Shown here: positions 47,370 through 59,109 of the stretch, piece after piece | Layout of the letters: each line of letters starts with the position of its first letter | How positions within the stretch are numbered: the first letter of the stretch is position 1 | Origin: Microcebus murinus | Lineage: Eukaryota; Chordata; Mammalia; Primates; Cheirogaleidae | DNA length: 64,000 nt | Assembly (NCBI RefSeq): GCF_040939455.1 | Contig: NC_134119.1 | Span: 17,224,501 to 17,288,500, forward strand | Direction: 5' to 3' | Notes under the pieces: model-generated | Told to the model about the DNA's origin: nothing | Database searches by the model: none | Seen by the model: the letters and a program-made list of their open reading frames with translations, nothing else | Program-made: the position numbers and the translations under genes

Positions 47370-49696
47370 GGAGGGGCAGAGCAAGATGGTCAAATAGAAG
47401 CCTCCAGCCATCATCTCTCCCCACGAACACCTAATTCAACAACTATCCATGCAAGCAAGCACCTTAAAAGAACCAAAAATAAGATGAATGATCATACTAC
47501 CTGGTTTTAACATTATACCAAGGAAAGAGGCACTGAAGAGGACAGAAAGACAGTCTTGCATTGCCTATGCCGCTGCTCCCCTATCCCCTGGCAGTGCTAC
47601 ATGCCCGGTGGAGAGAGAATTTCTGTGCTAGGGGAAGGGGAGAGAATTGATTATGGGGCTTTGTATTGAAACTCAGGGCCACCCTGGCACAGAAGAACAC
47701 AGCACAGAGCAGAATTCTGCTGGTGTGCACAGAGGGAGCACTTTTACCAACATGCCCAGAGGGAAATCCTCCACCCCAAAACCCAAGTTTCAGCTAGTCC
47801 CACCATCAGCTAACAAAAGGCAGTCTGGGGCCCGGAGTAAATTCTTAAGGCAGTCAGTCCACAAAGGCTGCAGTCCTGGGCAATTCCTGTGGCTGTGCTG
47901 GCTTGGAGCCAGTGGACCTGGAGTGCACATGACCCAGTGAGACACCAGCGGTAACACCCAAGCCAATGCCTATGTTAACCCCTCCCCCAACTATAGGCAA
48001 TGTGGCTCAGAGAGTCTTTTTCTACTTGGCGAAAATAAACAAAAAAGTTCAGAGGATTTTATTTTGTAACTTGGGTACCAGGTCAGGCACAATAAAATAA
48101 AGTACCAAACAGACTCCTGAAGCCCCCTTAGTCTAGGCCTTAGTTCCTGGATGGCATTTCTGGCCCTAACCTGGGTCAGAAGGAAACATGCTACTCTGAA
48201 GGGAAAAACCCAGCCCTGGCAGATTTCACCAACTGCTGACTAAAGAGTCCTTGGGCTTTGAATAAACATCACAGGTAGCTAGGCAACAGTCACCACAGAC
48301 ATTGGGTGAGACTGGGCTGGCATCAGGTATGACCTGGTGCTGGTGGCCATGAGGGAGTGCCCACATCACTATTCTCTCAACTCCAGCAGCCTAGCACAGA
48401 GAGTGAGGGAAAGAAGTGAGAGACTTTGCCTGACATTCCAGGGAATTCTCTCTTATGTTATCCAAGTCAAAGGCAGTACCACTAGGAGTCTGCAAGAGTC
48501 AAACCATTATTAAGCTTAGGGGCACTCATGGTGTTAATACAGCTGCAGTTGACAAAGACTTAGATCATAACACTCAATTCCCTTTGAATACTTGGAAAAC
48601 CTTCTCAAGAAGTACAGGTTCAAACAAGTCCAGGCTGCAAAGGTAAACATAAAGACCTAACTCTTCAATGCCCAGACACTGACAAATATCCCAAAGCACC
48701 AAGAACATCCAGGAAAACATGACCTCACCAAACAAACTAAATAAGGTACCAGTGACCAATTCTGGAGTGATGGAGATACGTGACCTTTTCAGGCAAAGAA
48801 TTCAAAATAGCTGTCCTGAAGAAGTCCATTAAACTTCAAGACAATACAGAGAAAGAATTCTGAGGCCTGTCAGAGAAATTTAACAAGGAGATTGAAATAA
48901 TAATAAAAAAATCAAGCAGAAAGTCTGGAGTTTAAGAATTCAATTGATAAATTGAGAAATGCATCAGAATCTCTTAACAGCAGAACTGACCAAGCAGGTG
49001 GGAGACCAAGGCAGGAGGATCCCTTTAGCTCAGGAGTTCAAGACCAGCCTGGGCAAAAGCAAGGGTCCATTTCTACTAAAAATAGAAAAAAATTAGCTGG
49101 GCGAGGTGGCACACTCCTATGGTCCCAGCTACACAGGAGGCTGAAGCAGGAGGATTGCTGAGCCCAGGAGTTTGAGGTTGCCGTGAGCTAGGCTGACACC
49201 ACTGCACTCTAGCCTGGGCAACGGAGTGAAAATCAGTCTCAAAAATAAAAAAAAAAAAAAAAAAAAGAATTACCAAGCAGAAGAAAGAATTGGTGAGCTT
49301 GATCACAGGCTATTTGAAAATACACAGAAGAGAAAAAAGAATAAAAAACAATGAAGCACATCTACAAGATCAAGAAAATAGCCTAAGAAGGGCAAATCTA
49401 AGAGTTATTGGTCTTAAAGAGAAGGTAGAGAAAGGGTAGAAAGTTTATTCAAAAAGAATAATAACAGAGAACATCCTAAACCTAGAGAAAGATATTACCC
49501 AATAATTTAGGGTATACTTTAAAATAACTAAAAGAGTGGAATTACAATGCTCTGAATACAAGGAAATGATAAATACCTGAGGTAGTGTATATCCCAATTA
49601 ACATGTTTGATTAATTCACACTGTATGCATGTATCAAAACATCACATGTAGCCTATAAAGATATACAACTATTATGTACCCATAATAATTTTTAAA
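47370..49696 (+). mobile_element. Internally deleted L1 with intact ends
   Basis: Begins at an L1 5' UTR start (GGAGGGGCAGAGCAAGATGG) and ends in an old-type L1 3' UTR (ATGTATCAAAACATCACATG, ACAACTATTATGTACCC). A perfect 15-bp direct repeat AAAATAAGTTCTCAG flanks it (47355-47369 and 49697-49711). It holds a 5' UTR and part of ORF1 (48870-49495: coiled-coil to start of the RNA-binding domain, in several frames). It jumps near 49500-49515 straight to the 3' UTR, so the rest of ORF1 and all of ORF2 are missing. An Alu is inserted at 48998-49271. Confidence 0.82.
48998..49271 (+). mobile_element. 5'-truncated Alu inside the deleted L1
   Basis: Alu from GTGGGAGACCAAGGCAGGAG to a ~19-nt A tail. 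Flanked by ACCAAGCAG (48989-48997 and 49272-49280). The linker is the simple AAAAATAGAAAAAAATTAGC form, without the extra insertion found in the two other Alus. The right arm has GCTAGGCTGACACC. More diverged, so probably older. Confidence 0.92.
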
Positions 49697-49711
49697 AAAA
49701 TAAGTTCTCAG

Positions 49712-50916
49712 AAATAGTGTTATTTAAATCATAGGTGCTCACCCCTTCAGTGAGAGTTTTGCCATTTTGTTTAATTAATATTATTTTCATAAGTCATCAT
49801 TTGAATAGATAACAATGTGAGAGAACAAAAGGTATAAATAATCATCTCAATCGGTGGAAATTCACATTTATGTGGTTCATAGTAGAATTTCCCTTTAGAA
49901 ACTTTTTTGGTAAGGATATAAATGGCTTTATTGTAAGATTTTTTTTTTCTCCATTCACATTTAGTTGTTCAAGAGTTAAGTATGAATAAGGAGAAAAACT
50001 GGATTCAACTAAAAGGGATTTGGTGAGAGAATCTGAGAGAGAAGCAAGGAGTTGAGGGTATTTGCACAATTGTAATGATAACCCATGGAATCCTAGTTAT
50101 ACCAGTAGGGAAATGAATACAGGAGAGAGCTGATGGATAAGAGAAGGTGATAGGGTTAAGGGATTAGTCATCTTACTAAGGTCAAATAGTTGTAATAGGG
50201 CTACCAAGGCGAATAAACTAATGGTTAAACAATGGTGTGTTAGGAAATGGGATTTCAGGGGCAATGCAGTTTCTAGTTACACAAGGCCCAGAGTCTGACG
50301 ATAGAAACAACTAAGGTAGGATGGAGAAAATAGCAAACCCTGGCGAGGAGGACAAGGAATTAAGATGCGGAGGCTTCTTAATTCAAATTGGAAATGCCAC
50401 CTGCACAGATGCTACAGTTACTTAGGATGATGTTAGGAGTGGGGAAAGAGAAAGAACGTGATTCAAGAGCTTGATTCTTCACTGAAGAAGGTAGAATGAT
50501 CAGGAGATTGATAATAACAGTCAGGGGAAAGGAAAGACAACCTATTTTACAGGCAAACAAGCAACTAGTGGTCATGATTCAAATTTCAATCTTTTACTTG
50601 TGATCAGAAATGCGTACAAGCCACAGAACAGTGAGTGAGACAGGTTAATGAATTGTGCCATTAAAGAAAGGAAATTCCCTTCCAAAACAATCTTTTGTAA
50701 CTTCTAAGAGAGAAGGCAAGATGAAAACAATACTCTGTTTAATTTATCACCTGTCATTTGACACATGGCTAGGACAAACCAGCTCCTATAAATTTCATAT
50801 AAGATAAGGCTTCTTTTTCATTATACTTCTCACAGTTACTGGAAATCCTGAAATTTTTGTTAGAAATTTCAAACAAACTTTTTAAACATAAATATATGTT
50901 TAAAACACACACACAG
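49712..50916. other. Unique DNA between two L1s
   Basis: No repeat or exon is recognised. Just before the young L1 lie an 11-bp palindrome (50880-50905) and a short CA run (50906-50914). Confidence 0.5.
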
Positions 50917-50929
50917 AAAGTCTTAAACA

Positions 50930-51398
50930 GGAGAGGGGCGGAGCAAGATGGCGGACGAATAACACCTCCAGACAGAGGGTCTCTGCAGAAAAGACCGATT
51001 CTAGCAGAAACTAGAGGAAAGAAGCAAGAAGACGAGCATACAGCGGACAAGGGCCGGAAGGAGGGGTACCTGAGACCCCGGGAGACTCCACGGGAGGAGG
51101 CTGCGGAGGAGAACTGGAGGCTGAGACCACCGGAGCTGCCCGGAGACCAGCGGCAAGGGTAGGTGGATTCGCTGTTTCCCCTCCCCTGCATTCGGGACTG
51201 CTGGTGGGCTCCCCAGCGGGTGGAGAGACCTGCGGACATCAGCCCAGAGACTGCCGCCGCCTGCCAACGGTGAGCCTGTAGCAGGCACCAGGTTCCCAAC
51301 TTCCTCCGGGCACCTCCGTGTGCACAGACCGGAGCCGCGCGGCAGGCGCCATATTGCCTCCTCCCCCCCTCCACCCCTGGAGGACCCCTGGGAGATTC
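50930..51398 (+). promoter_or_regulatory. L1 5' UTR with YY1-type site
   Basis: A G/C-rich leader containing CAAGATGGCGGAC at about 50943-50955, the position and sequence of the YY1 site that sets the start of L1 transcription in primates. The region is much richer in CpG than its surroundings, as expected for an L1 internal promoter. Promoter activity is inferred from the family. Confidence 0.75.
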
Positions 51399-51776
51399 AA
51401 TGCAAACAGGAAGACGTCACGTCATGCAGTCATCAGACTGACCAAAGTATCAACTAAAGAGGCCCTTCTAAGAGCTGTAAGACAAAAGAAGCAAGTGACA
51501 TACAAGGGAAAGCCAATTCGAATAACATCAGACTTCTCTAATGAGACTTTACAAGCAAGGAGAGACTGGGGCCCCATTCTCACTCTTTTGAAACAAAACA
51601 ATGCCCAGCCTAGAATATTATTCCCTGCAAAACTAAGCTTCATATATGAAGGAGAAATAAAAACATTCGCAGACAAGCAAAGGCTCAGAGAATTCACCAA
51701 GACGAGACCAGCCCTACAAGAAGTACTTAAAACAGCGTTATGCACGGAACATCATAATAATAACCCACGGATATAA
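51318..51776 (+). pseudogene. ORF1: L1 ORF1 remnant, C-terminal domain only
   Basis: ORF1p is the L1 RNA-binding trimer protein, normally about 340 residues with a coiled coil, an RRM and a C-terminal domain. Here a 152-codon frame carries only the C-terminal part. Recognisable L1 ORF1 sequence begins near residue 28-35 (RHAVIRLTKVSTKEALLRAV) and includes YKGKPIRITSDFSNETLQAR and TRPALQEVLKTAL. The first ~28 codons are 5' UTR sequence read through. The coiled coil and RRM are absent, so a trimer cannot form; any product would be unlikely to work. The stop lies 41 nt before the ORF2 ATG, close to the usual inter-ORF spacing. The first ATG at 51318 may not be used. Confidence 0.85.
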
Positions 51777-51817
51777 AAACAACCAAAACCCAAAGATATT
51801 AAAGGCCAGATATTACA

Positions 51818-54800
51818 ATGGCTCAAGACAGAAATCATAGCAACAACATCCAACCCAACAGAATGATCAGTAATCTACCTTACCTATCAGTTCTCTCAAT
51901 AAATGTGAATGGCTTAAACTCTCCACTCAAGAGACATAGGCTGGCTGAATGGATAAGAAAATACAGGCCAAGTATATGCTGTCTTCAGGAAACACATTTA
52001 ACCTGCAAGGATGCACATAGACTAAAAATAAAAGGGTGGAGATCAATATTCCAAGCAAATAGAAGCCAAAAGAAGGCTGGTGTGGCAGTTCTAATTTCAG
52101 ACGATTTAGTTTTTAAACCAACAAAAGTAGTAAAAGACAAAGAGGGTCATTATATAATGGTGAAGGGCACAGTCCAACAAGAAGAGATAACAATTTTAAA
52201 TATATATGTACCCAACTTAGGTGCACCCAGATTCATAAAGCAAACCTTACTGGAGCTAAGCAAATGGATTAATAGCAACTCCATAATCGCCGGAGATTTC
52301 AACACCCCACTGACGGCACGAGACAGATCCTCCAAACAGAAAATTAATAAAGAAATAATGGACTTAAACAAAACTCTAGAACAATTGGGTCTGACAGACA
52401 TCTACAGAACATTCTACCCAAAATCCACTGAATATACGTTCTTCTCATCAGCTCACGGGACATTCTCTAAGATTGACCATATCCTAGGACACAAAGAAAA
52501 TCTCAAGAAATTTAAAAAAATAGAAATCATACCATGTACCTTCTCAGATCACAGTGGAATAAAACTAGAAATCAACCCTAACAGAAACTCACATTTCTAC
52601 ACAAAAACGTGGAAATTAAACAACCTCCTACTAAATGATTACTTCGTAAATGAAGAAATCAAGATGGAAATAAAAAACTTCTATGAAGAACACGACAATG
52701 GAGAGACAAGTTATCAACTCCTCTGGGACACAGCTAAAGCAGTTCTGAGAGGAAAGTTTATCTCCATAAATGCCTATAACCAAAAGGCAAGAAGATCACA
52801 AATAGACAATCTAATGAAACGACTCAAAGAGCTGGAAAAAGAAGAACAGACCAACCCCAAACCCAGCAGAAGAAGTGAAATCAACAAGATCAAATCAGAA
52901 CTAAACGAAATTGAAAACAGGAAAGCTATTCAGGAGATTAATAAAACAAAAAGTTGGTTCTTTGAAAAAATAAACAAGATTGACACGCCATTGGCTAAGC
53001 TAACGAAAAGCAGAAAAGAGAAATCTCTAATAAGCTCCATCAGGAATAAAAAAGGAGATATCACAACTGATCTCAAAGAGATACAAGATACAATTTATGA
53101 ATACTACAAAAGTCTTTATGCACACAAACTGGAAAATGTGGAGGAAATGGACAAATTTTTAGAAACACACAGCCTCCCTAGGCTCAACCAGGAAGAAATA
53201 GATTCCCTGAACAGACCAATCTCAACAGCTGAAATAGAAACAGCAATTAAGAATCTCCCTAAAAAGAAAAGTCCCGGTCCAGATGGCTTCACACCTGAAT
53301 TTTACCATACTTACAAAGAAGAACTAGTACCTATCTTGCAGAAACTATTCCACAACATCGAGAAGAACGGAAACCTCCCCGACACCTTTTATGAAGCGAA
53401 TATTACTCTGATACCCAAACCAGGAAAGGATGCAACAAAAAAAGAAAACTACAGACCAATATCGCTAATGAATATAGATGCAAAAATTTTCAACAAAATC
53501 TTAGCTAACCGAATCCAGACACTTATCAAAAAAATAATCCACCACGACCAAGTGGGCTTCATCCCAGGGATGCAGGGATGGTTCAACATACGTAAATCTA
53601 TAAATGCAATTCACCACATCAACAGAAGCAAAAACAAAGACCACATGATTCTTTCAATAGATGCAGAAAAAGCTTTTGACAAAATTCAACACCCTTTCAT
53701 GATACGAACACTTAAGAAAATAGGCATAGAAGGGACATACCTAAAAATGATACAAGCCATATATGACAGACCCATAGCCAACATCATACTGAATGGGGAA
53801 AGATTGAAATCATTCCCACTTAGAACTGGAACCAGACAAGGCTGCCCACTATCTCCACTTCTGTTCAACATAGTGCTGGAAGTCTTGGCTACAGCAATCA
53901 GACAGGAAAATGGAATCAAAGGTATCCAAATAGGGGCAGAAGAGATCAAACTTTCACTGTTTGCTGATGATATGATATTGTATCTAGAAAACCCCAAGGA
54001 TTCAACCAAGAAACTCCTGGAACTGATCAATGAATTTAGTAAAGTCTCAGGATACAAAATTAATACACAGAAATCAGAGGCATTCATATACGCCAACAAC
54101 AATCTAATTGAGAACCAAATCAAAGACTCAATTCCCTTCACAATAGCAACAAAGAAATTAAAGTACCTAGGAATATACTTAACCAAGGACGTAAAAGACC
54201 TCTACAGGGAGAACTATGAAACACTGAGGAAGGAAATAGCAGAGGATGTAAACAGATGGAAATCCATACCATGCTCGTGGATCGGCAGACTCAATATCAT
54301 CAAAATGTCTATACTACCCAAACTGATCTACAGATTCAATGCAATACCTATTAAAATCCCATCAGCATTCTTCACAGATATAGAAAAAATAATTTTACGC
54401 TTCGTATGGAACCAAAGAAGACCCCGAATATCAAGAGCAATTCTAGGCAACAAAAACAAAATGGGAGGCATTAATATGCCAGATATCAAACTATACTACA
54501 AAGCTGTAGTAATTAAAACAATATGGTATTGGCACAAAAACAGGAATATTGACCAGTGGAACAGATGTGAGAATCCTGATATAAAACCATCCTCATATAG
54601 CCATCTCATCTTCGACAAAGCAGACAAAAACATACGCTGGGGAAAAGAATCCCTCTTCAATAAATGGTGCTGGGAAAACTGGATAGCCACCTGTAGAAGG
54701 CTAAAACAGGACCCACACCTTTCACCTCTCACAAAAACCAACTCACGCTGGATAACAGACTTAAACCTAAGATATGAAACTATTAGAACTCTAGAGGAAA

Positions 54801-55693
54801 AAGTTGGAAACACTCTCCTAGACATCGGCCTGGGCAAAGAGTTTATGAAGAAGACCCCAAAGGCAATCACAGCAGCAACAAAAATAAATAAATGGGACAT
54901 GATCAAACTACAAAGCTTCTGCACAGCCAAAGAAATAGTCATGAAAGTAAACAGACAACCTACAGAATGGGAGAAAATTTTTGCATCCTATGCATCCGAT
55001 AAGGGACTGATAACTAGAATATACTTAGAACTCACGAAAATTAGGAAGAAAAAATCAAATAACCCCATTAAAAAGTGGGCAAAGGACTTGAACAGAAATT
55101 TTTCTAAAGAAGACAGAAGAATGGCCAACAAACATATGAAGAAATGCTCAACATCTCTAATCATCAGGGAAATGCAAATCAAAACCACAATGAGATATCA
55201 CTTAACCCCAGTGAGAATGGCCTTTATCAAAAAATCTCCAAACAATAAATGCTGGCGTGGTTGCGGAGAGAGAGGAACACTCCTACACTGCTGGTGGGAC
55301 TGCAAACTAGTTCAACCTCTGTGGAAAGCAATATGGAGATACCTTAAAGCGATACAAGTGAATCTACCATTTGATCCAGCAATCCCATTGCTGGGCATCT
55401 ACCCAAATGATCCAGTGACACTCTACAAAAAAGACACCTGCACTCGAATGTTTATAGCAGCACAATTCATAATTGCAAGGCTGTGGAAACAGCCCAAGTG
55501 CCCATCAATCAAAGAATGGATTAATAAAATGTGGTATATGTACACCATGGAGTACTATTCAGCTCTAAGAAACAATGGTGATATAGCACACCTTATATTT
55601 TCCTGGTTAGAGCTGGAACCCATACTACTAAGTGAAGTATCCCAAGAATGGAAAAACAAGCACCAGATATATTCTCCAGCAAACTGGTATTAA
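51818..55693 (+). CDS. ORF2: L1 ORF2 protein: endonuclease and reverse transcriptase
   Basis: Intact 1291-codon frame, about 15 residues longer at the N-terminus than the human protein (1275). ORF2p nicks target DNA and reverse-transcribes L1 or Alu RNA there. The N-terminal apurinic/apyrimidinic-type endonuclease (about residues 16-250) keeps expected catalytic residues: N29 in SINVNG, E58 in LQETH, D160 in AGDFN, D220 in KIDHI and H245 in SDHSG. The reverse transcriptase (about 500-800) has D615 in [10 protein letters not shown], the motif [12 protein letters not shown], and FADD at 715-718. The C-terminal Cys-rich CCHC-like motif lies at C1145, C1149, H1157/C1158 and C1162. No stop or frameshift is seen and every key residue checked is present, so it may encode active enzyme. 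In normal L1s ORF2 is made by unconventional reinitiation after ORF1; whether it is expressed here cannot be judged from sequence. Confidence 0.95.
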   Translation: MAQDRNHSNNIQPNRMISNLPYLSVLSINVNGLNSPLKRHRLAEWIRKYRPSICCLQETHLTCKDAHRLKIKGWRSIFQANRSQKKAGVAVLISDDLVFKPTKVVKDKEGHYIMVKGTVQQEEITILNIYVPNLGAPRFIKQTLLELSKWINSNSIIAGDFNTPLTARDRSSKQKINKEIMDLNKTLEQLGLTDIYRTFYPKSTEYTFFSSAHGTFSKIDHILGHKENLKKFKKIEIIPCTFSDHSGIKLEINPNRNSHFYTKTWKLNNLLLNDYFVNEEIKMEIKNFYEEHDNGETSYQLLWDTAKAVLRGKFISINAYNQKARRSQIDNLMKRLKELEKEEQTNPKPSRRSEINKIKSELNEIENRKAIQEINKTKSWFFEKINKIDTPLAKLTKSRKEKSLISSIRNKKGDITTDLKEIQDTIYEYYKSLYAHKLENVEEMDKFLETHSLPRLNQEEIDSLNRPISTAEIETAIKNLPKKKSPGPDGFTPEFYHTYKEELVPILQKLFHNIEKNGNLPDTFYEANITLIPKPGKDATKKENYRPISLMNIDAKIFNKILANRIQTLIKKIIHHDQVGFIPGMQGWFNIRKSINAIHHINRSKNKDHMILSIDAEKAFDKIQHPFMIRTLKKIGIEGTYLKMIQAIYDRPIANIILNGERLKSFPLRTGTRQGCPLSPLLFNIVLEVLATAIRQENGIKGIQIGAEEIKLSLFADDMILYLENPKDSTKKLLELINEFSKVSGYKINTQKSEAFIYANNNLIENQIKDSIPFTIATKKLKYLGIYLTKDVKDLYRENYETLRKEIAEDVNRWKSIPCSWIGRLNIIKMSILPKLIYRFNAIPIKIPSAFFTDIEKIILRFVWNQRRPRISRAILGNKNKMGGINMPDIKLYYKAVVIKTIWYWHKNRNIDQWNRCENPDIKPSSYSHLIFDKADKNIRWGKESLFNKWCWENWIATCRRLKQDPHLSPLTKTNSRWITDLNLRYETIRTLEEKVGNTLLDIGLGKEFMKKTPKAITAATKINKWDMIKLQSFCTAKEIVMKVNRQPTEWEKIFASYASDKGLITRIYLELTKIRKKKSNNPIKKWAKDLNRNFSKEDRRMANKHMKKCSTSLIIREMQIKTTMRYHLTPVRMAFIKKSPNNKCWRGCGERGTLLHCWWDCKLVQPLWKAIWRYLKAIQVNLPFDPAIPLLGIYPNDPVTLYKKDTCTRMFIAAQFIIARLWKQPKCPSIKEWINKMWYMYTMEYYSALRNNGDIAHLIFSWLELEPILLSEVSQEWKNKHQIYSPANWY

Positions 55694-55913
55694 CTGAGTA
55701 GCACCTAAGTGGACACATAGGTGCTACAGTAATAGGGTATTGGGCAGGTGGGAGGGGGGAGGGGGGCGGGTATATACATACATAGTGAGTGAGATGTGCA
55801 CCATCTGGGGGATGGTCATGATGGAGACTCAGACTTTTAGGGGGAGGGGGGGAAATGGGCATTTATTGAAACCTTAAAATCTGTACCCCCATAATATACC
55901 AAAATAAAAAAAA

Positions 55914-55919
<6 letters not shown>
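55694..55919 (+). other. L1 3' UTR with G-rich tracts
   Basis: Contains runs of G at about 55749-55769 and 55839-55854 (for example GGGAGGGGGGAGGGGGG), a polypurine feature conserved in mammalian L1 3' UTRs and able in principle to form G-quadruplexes. Followed by AATATACCAAAATAAAAAAA and the A tail. Confidence 0.85.
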
Positions 55920-55958
<39 letters not shown>

Positions 55959-55964
55959 TAAACA

Positions 55965-56617
55965 CATATATTGCTTTAACTCCAAGGTAAGAAAATCTAA
56001 ATATTTCCTTCTTTTTCCAGATAGAGTCACATTCTGCCTTTGTGTCCCCACTGTTCCTTGGACATCAATGATGTCTGTGATTGTTCTGTACCTGCCTCCG
56101 TGCCCTTGTCTCTGAGCTTCTGCCTGCTGGATCACATCTTACCTCTCATTTCTCAGTGAGCATACAGGACCCATTTCACAGCAACATTTCCTTAAATACG
56201 TCTTGAATTAATAAAGTAATACATAAAGTCTCAGAGAATGTGAAATAGAACTTACTGCAGTGTGTTGGTCCACAGAGCCCCAAAGCCTTGTTTATGACAA
56301 AGATGATTTATCTTAAGTTTATGGAGGTCTGTTTTATTTGTCTTCATTTGTTCTTTCCTCTACCATTAACTGTTTTCTTGTCTCTTTCAACCTTGGAGCC
56401 TCTTCCATCTTCCTCTGCATTAACTTAGATGTGACTGTGTGGTAGAGCTTTCAGTGCATTTCTCCAAGTTCAATTCCACCTTCAGAGTCTTAGAAAATCC
56501 TCACAGGTTTAGGAGGCATGGGTGTTTCTTGAACTACAATGGCTGCTCTTAATCTCATTGATTTCAGATTTTCCAGCCCCTCAAAGGGGGAACAAATAAA
56601 GGGAACTTCTAAAACGT
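55965..56617. other. Unique DNA, nothing recognised
   Basis: No repeat family or exon is assigned. Confidence 0.45.
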
Positions 56618-56624
56618 AAAAAAA

Positions 56625-56681
<57 letters not shown>
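56618..56681. repeat. A-run and (AC)n microsatellite
   Basis: A run of 24 A at 56618-56641 is followed by about 20 AC units. Possibly grown from a retroposon tail, though no SINE or L1 body is recognised upstream. Confidence 0.95.
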
Positions 56682-56682
<1 letters not shown>

Positions 56683-56949
56683 AAGCCTGAAGTTCCACCA
56701 ATATTAAAACCATTCAAAAAAGATTTTCATTTTAATGGGAAATCTTACTTTACACAAAAAAGACAAAGTCCTCCCTGAAGTATAGAAATGTTCCTTGTTA
56801 TTGGGACCATTTAACTGTGGGAAAAAATCAAAATAATACATATGTTTGGTTTGGAATTCAGTTATTTAATTTGGTCCTGGAATATAATATAATGTTACGA
56901 ATACACATACAAGGTATGTCTTTCTACAGAACATTGTTTTCAGTGCTAG

Positions 56950-57500
56950 TCAGTGTATACATTTGCAAAACATAGAAGGAGAGCAATTCAACAATGCATA
57001 GCAAAAACCTCAAAAAGTGCAAAATATTTAGCATAGAAATTCTTCTTCTGTCAATTCATCCTGAAGAAAAAATTAGACATAAAGAAAGATGTGCTGACAA
57101 GGATGCTACTAATGTGGTTATTTATAATATCAATTATTAGAAACATAACTAAATATGGACTGGTTAAGCAAATTTTGGTATATTCATAGAGTAGAAAACT
57201 ATGCTATCACTAAAAATAAAGATGGAGCTGTGTATTTGCTAACAAGATATTTATAATAGGTTTTTGAGTGACAAAAGCTGAATGCAGAACAATACATATG
57301 GTTTGAGCCATTTTTATGAGTATACGTTTGTTGTTAGTATTTATATGTATATATACAGGCAGGGGAAAAAAAGCCAGGATAGGTGTATAGTGAAATAATG
57401 GTAGTGAAATTTGGGGTGTTATCTTTTCTTATTTAGTTTTATTTTTTAACTTTTCGCAACAAATATATATTGCATATATATTTACTTTAAGGAAAAGAGG
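56950..57500 (+). repeat. Old L1 (L1M-type) 3' end
   Basis: Follows the ancient L1M tail: TGGACTGGTTAAGCAAATTT, TGGTATATTCATAGAGTAG, AAAACTATGCTATCAC, GAATGCAGAACAATACATATG, then an ATTTGGGGTGTTATC stretch and TTTAGTTTTATTTTTTAAC. Heavily diverged. Confidence 0.65.
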
Positions 57501-57504
57501 ATAA

Positions 57505-59100
57505 ACTACATTATTTTAAGGTTTACTTTTAGATTGTCTCACTTATTAGCTTGTGATGGACACTTTAGATATTTGGCAGGTATGTAACATTTAAAAAATT
57601 AATATAGTTTTAATATTTAATATATTTGATTGTACCAAAGGACTGGGGAGTTTTATACTCGTTTTTATCCTAAAACAGCATTTTCCATATTTTAATAAAC
57701 CAAAAAATGCCTTGTAAGTTCTAATTATCTCTTTTCCTTCATTTAAAAGAGTAGACCAATGTAATCAAGTGAGAGAGAAATTTAATAGAAAAGACCACAG
57801 ATGAATGAACATTAGACAGAAGAAAATGGAGAAAACAAACTGCAGAAATGAAGAACCAAGGTGAAGAATGTAGAGTGAAAATCAGCAGAAGTCCTCTCAG
57901 TTATTCACTATTCCCAAAGTTATTTTCTCCTTCTTTGTACTCCTACCATCTTCATTGGGCTGTCTTTAATAGCACTGACCATGTCTCATTTGATATATCT
58001 CTACCTATTTGAGATTCTCTCTTAGTCTCTGAAAGCCTATTTTCTAGCCCTACCAACCGGTCTTGTCTAGAGCTAAGAAATATATATCAGGACTATTTTA
58101 GAGGGAGGGAAGGACAATATTGAATTAAAATCATCTGACAATCAGACCCCATTCTTAGAAGTCAACAATTCTCTATTCACAATGTCTAGTTAAGTAAAAA
58201 CTATCAAATTTCAAAACAACATGATTTCAATATGATCACTTTTTAAAATATATATATATTCTATATATACTCTTATAAATATTTCATATACATGAAATTC
58301 TGGAAGAATACAAAGAAAAATATTAATATGAGAAGAAGTAGCATGATTTGTACTTATATGAATTAGTAAATGAATATATTTATTAATAATATATAAAATT
58401 GGTAAAATGATCATATACATATCTTCTGACACAAATGTTTCATATACCTTGTTTTTCTTTTGTCTTTCAAAAAATCAATAAAACATTGAGAATATAAACA
58501 ACTTTTTCCAAATAGGATGCCACAATCCTAGTTATTCTTAGCTTTGCCAAAGCACATTTGTTTTGCCACCACAAAGCTGTTAATTAAAACAGCTACAGTC
58601 CAAAACTACTGAGTCTGTTAATTATATTCCTTATTCCTTCCCTCCCTCACCTCACTTTGTTTTATTCTTAATTCACACTGCATATAAACAGCAATTAAAG
58701 TACAAATTAGAATGTTACTTGCACATATACACTTCATTATTATACACAATCTGTACTCTTAAACACATCTGCCTTTTATGGGAGACTTAGCCAATATTTT
58801 CCTCTAATCAAGCAGGAAAACTAACAATAGTATATATAGATTATAATAAAAATATACTTCATAAAACACTTTAAAAGAGTTTTATCATTTTGTTCTTGAA
58901 AGAATTTATGTCATCCTTATATTTAGTGGCTGGAATGGTAGAAAAATAGAGTTTCATATAAATTCAAAATGTATCTACTTTTTACCTGATTTATTAAAGA
59001 AACCACATACTATAATGTATGTTTCTAAAATAACACATAGACCTAATATTTTGAGTCCTAAAGTATACCTATGTACTGAAGTAATCCTGATTATAACAAT
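57505..59100. other. A/T-rich DNA, nothing recognised
   Basis: No repeat or exon is assigned. TA-rich patches occur near 58244-58265. Confidence 0.5.
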
Positions 59101-59109
59101 CATCTACCA

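Larger units (their letters stand above)
50930..55951 (+). mobile_element. Young L1, intact ends and ORF2, deleted ORF1
   Basis: Starts GAGAGGGGCGGAGCAAGATG (5' UTR start) and ends with a ~33-nt pure A tail after the 3' UTR. Flanked by the direct repeat AAAGTCTTAAACA (50917-50929 and 55952-55964). At ~5.0 kb it is about 1 kb shorter than a usual full-length primate L1, because the 5' UTR joins directly to the last third of ORF1. ORF2 is open over 1291 codons. The long A tail, perfect direct repeats and open ORF2 all indicate a recent insertion. Confidence 0.95.

Noticed and set aside
51422..51745. 107-codon minus-strand frame
   Set aside because: Shadow of the ORF1 remnant and G/C-rich 5' UTR.
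53686..54942. Minus-strand frames of 148 and 166 codons
   Set aside because: They lie inside ORF2 of the young L1 on the opposite strand and are shadows of its codon pattern.
56618..56681. Processed pseudogene tail
   Set aside because: A-run followed by AC repeat, but no cDNA-like or SINE body is recognised upstream.
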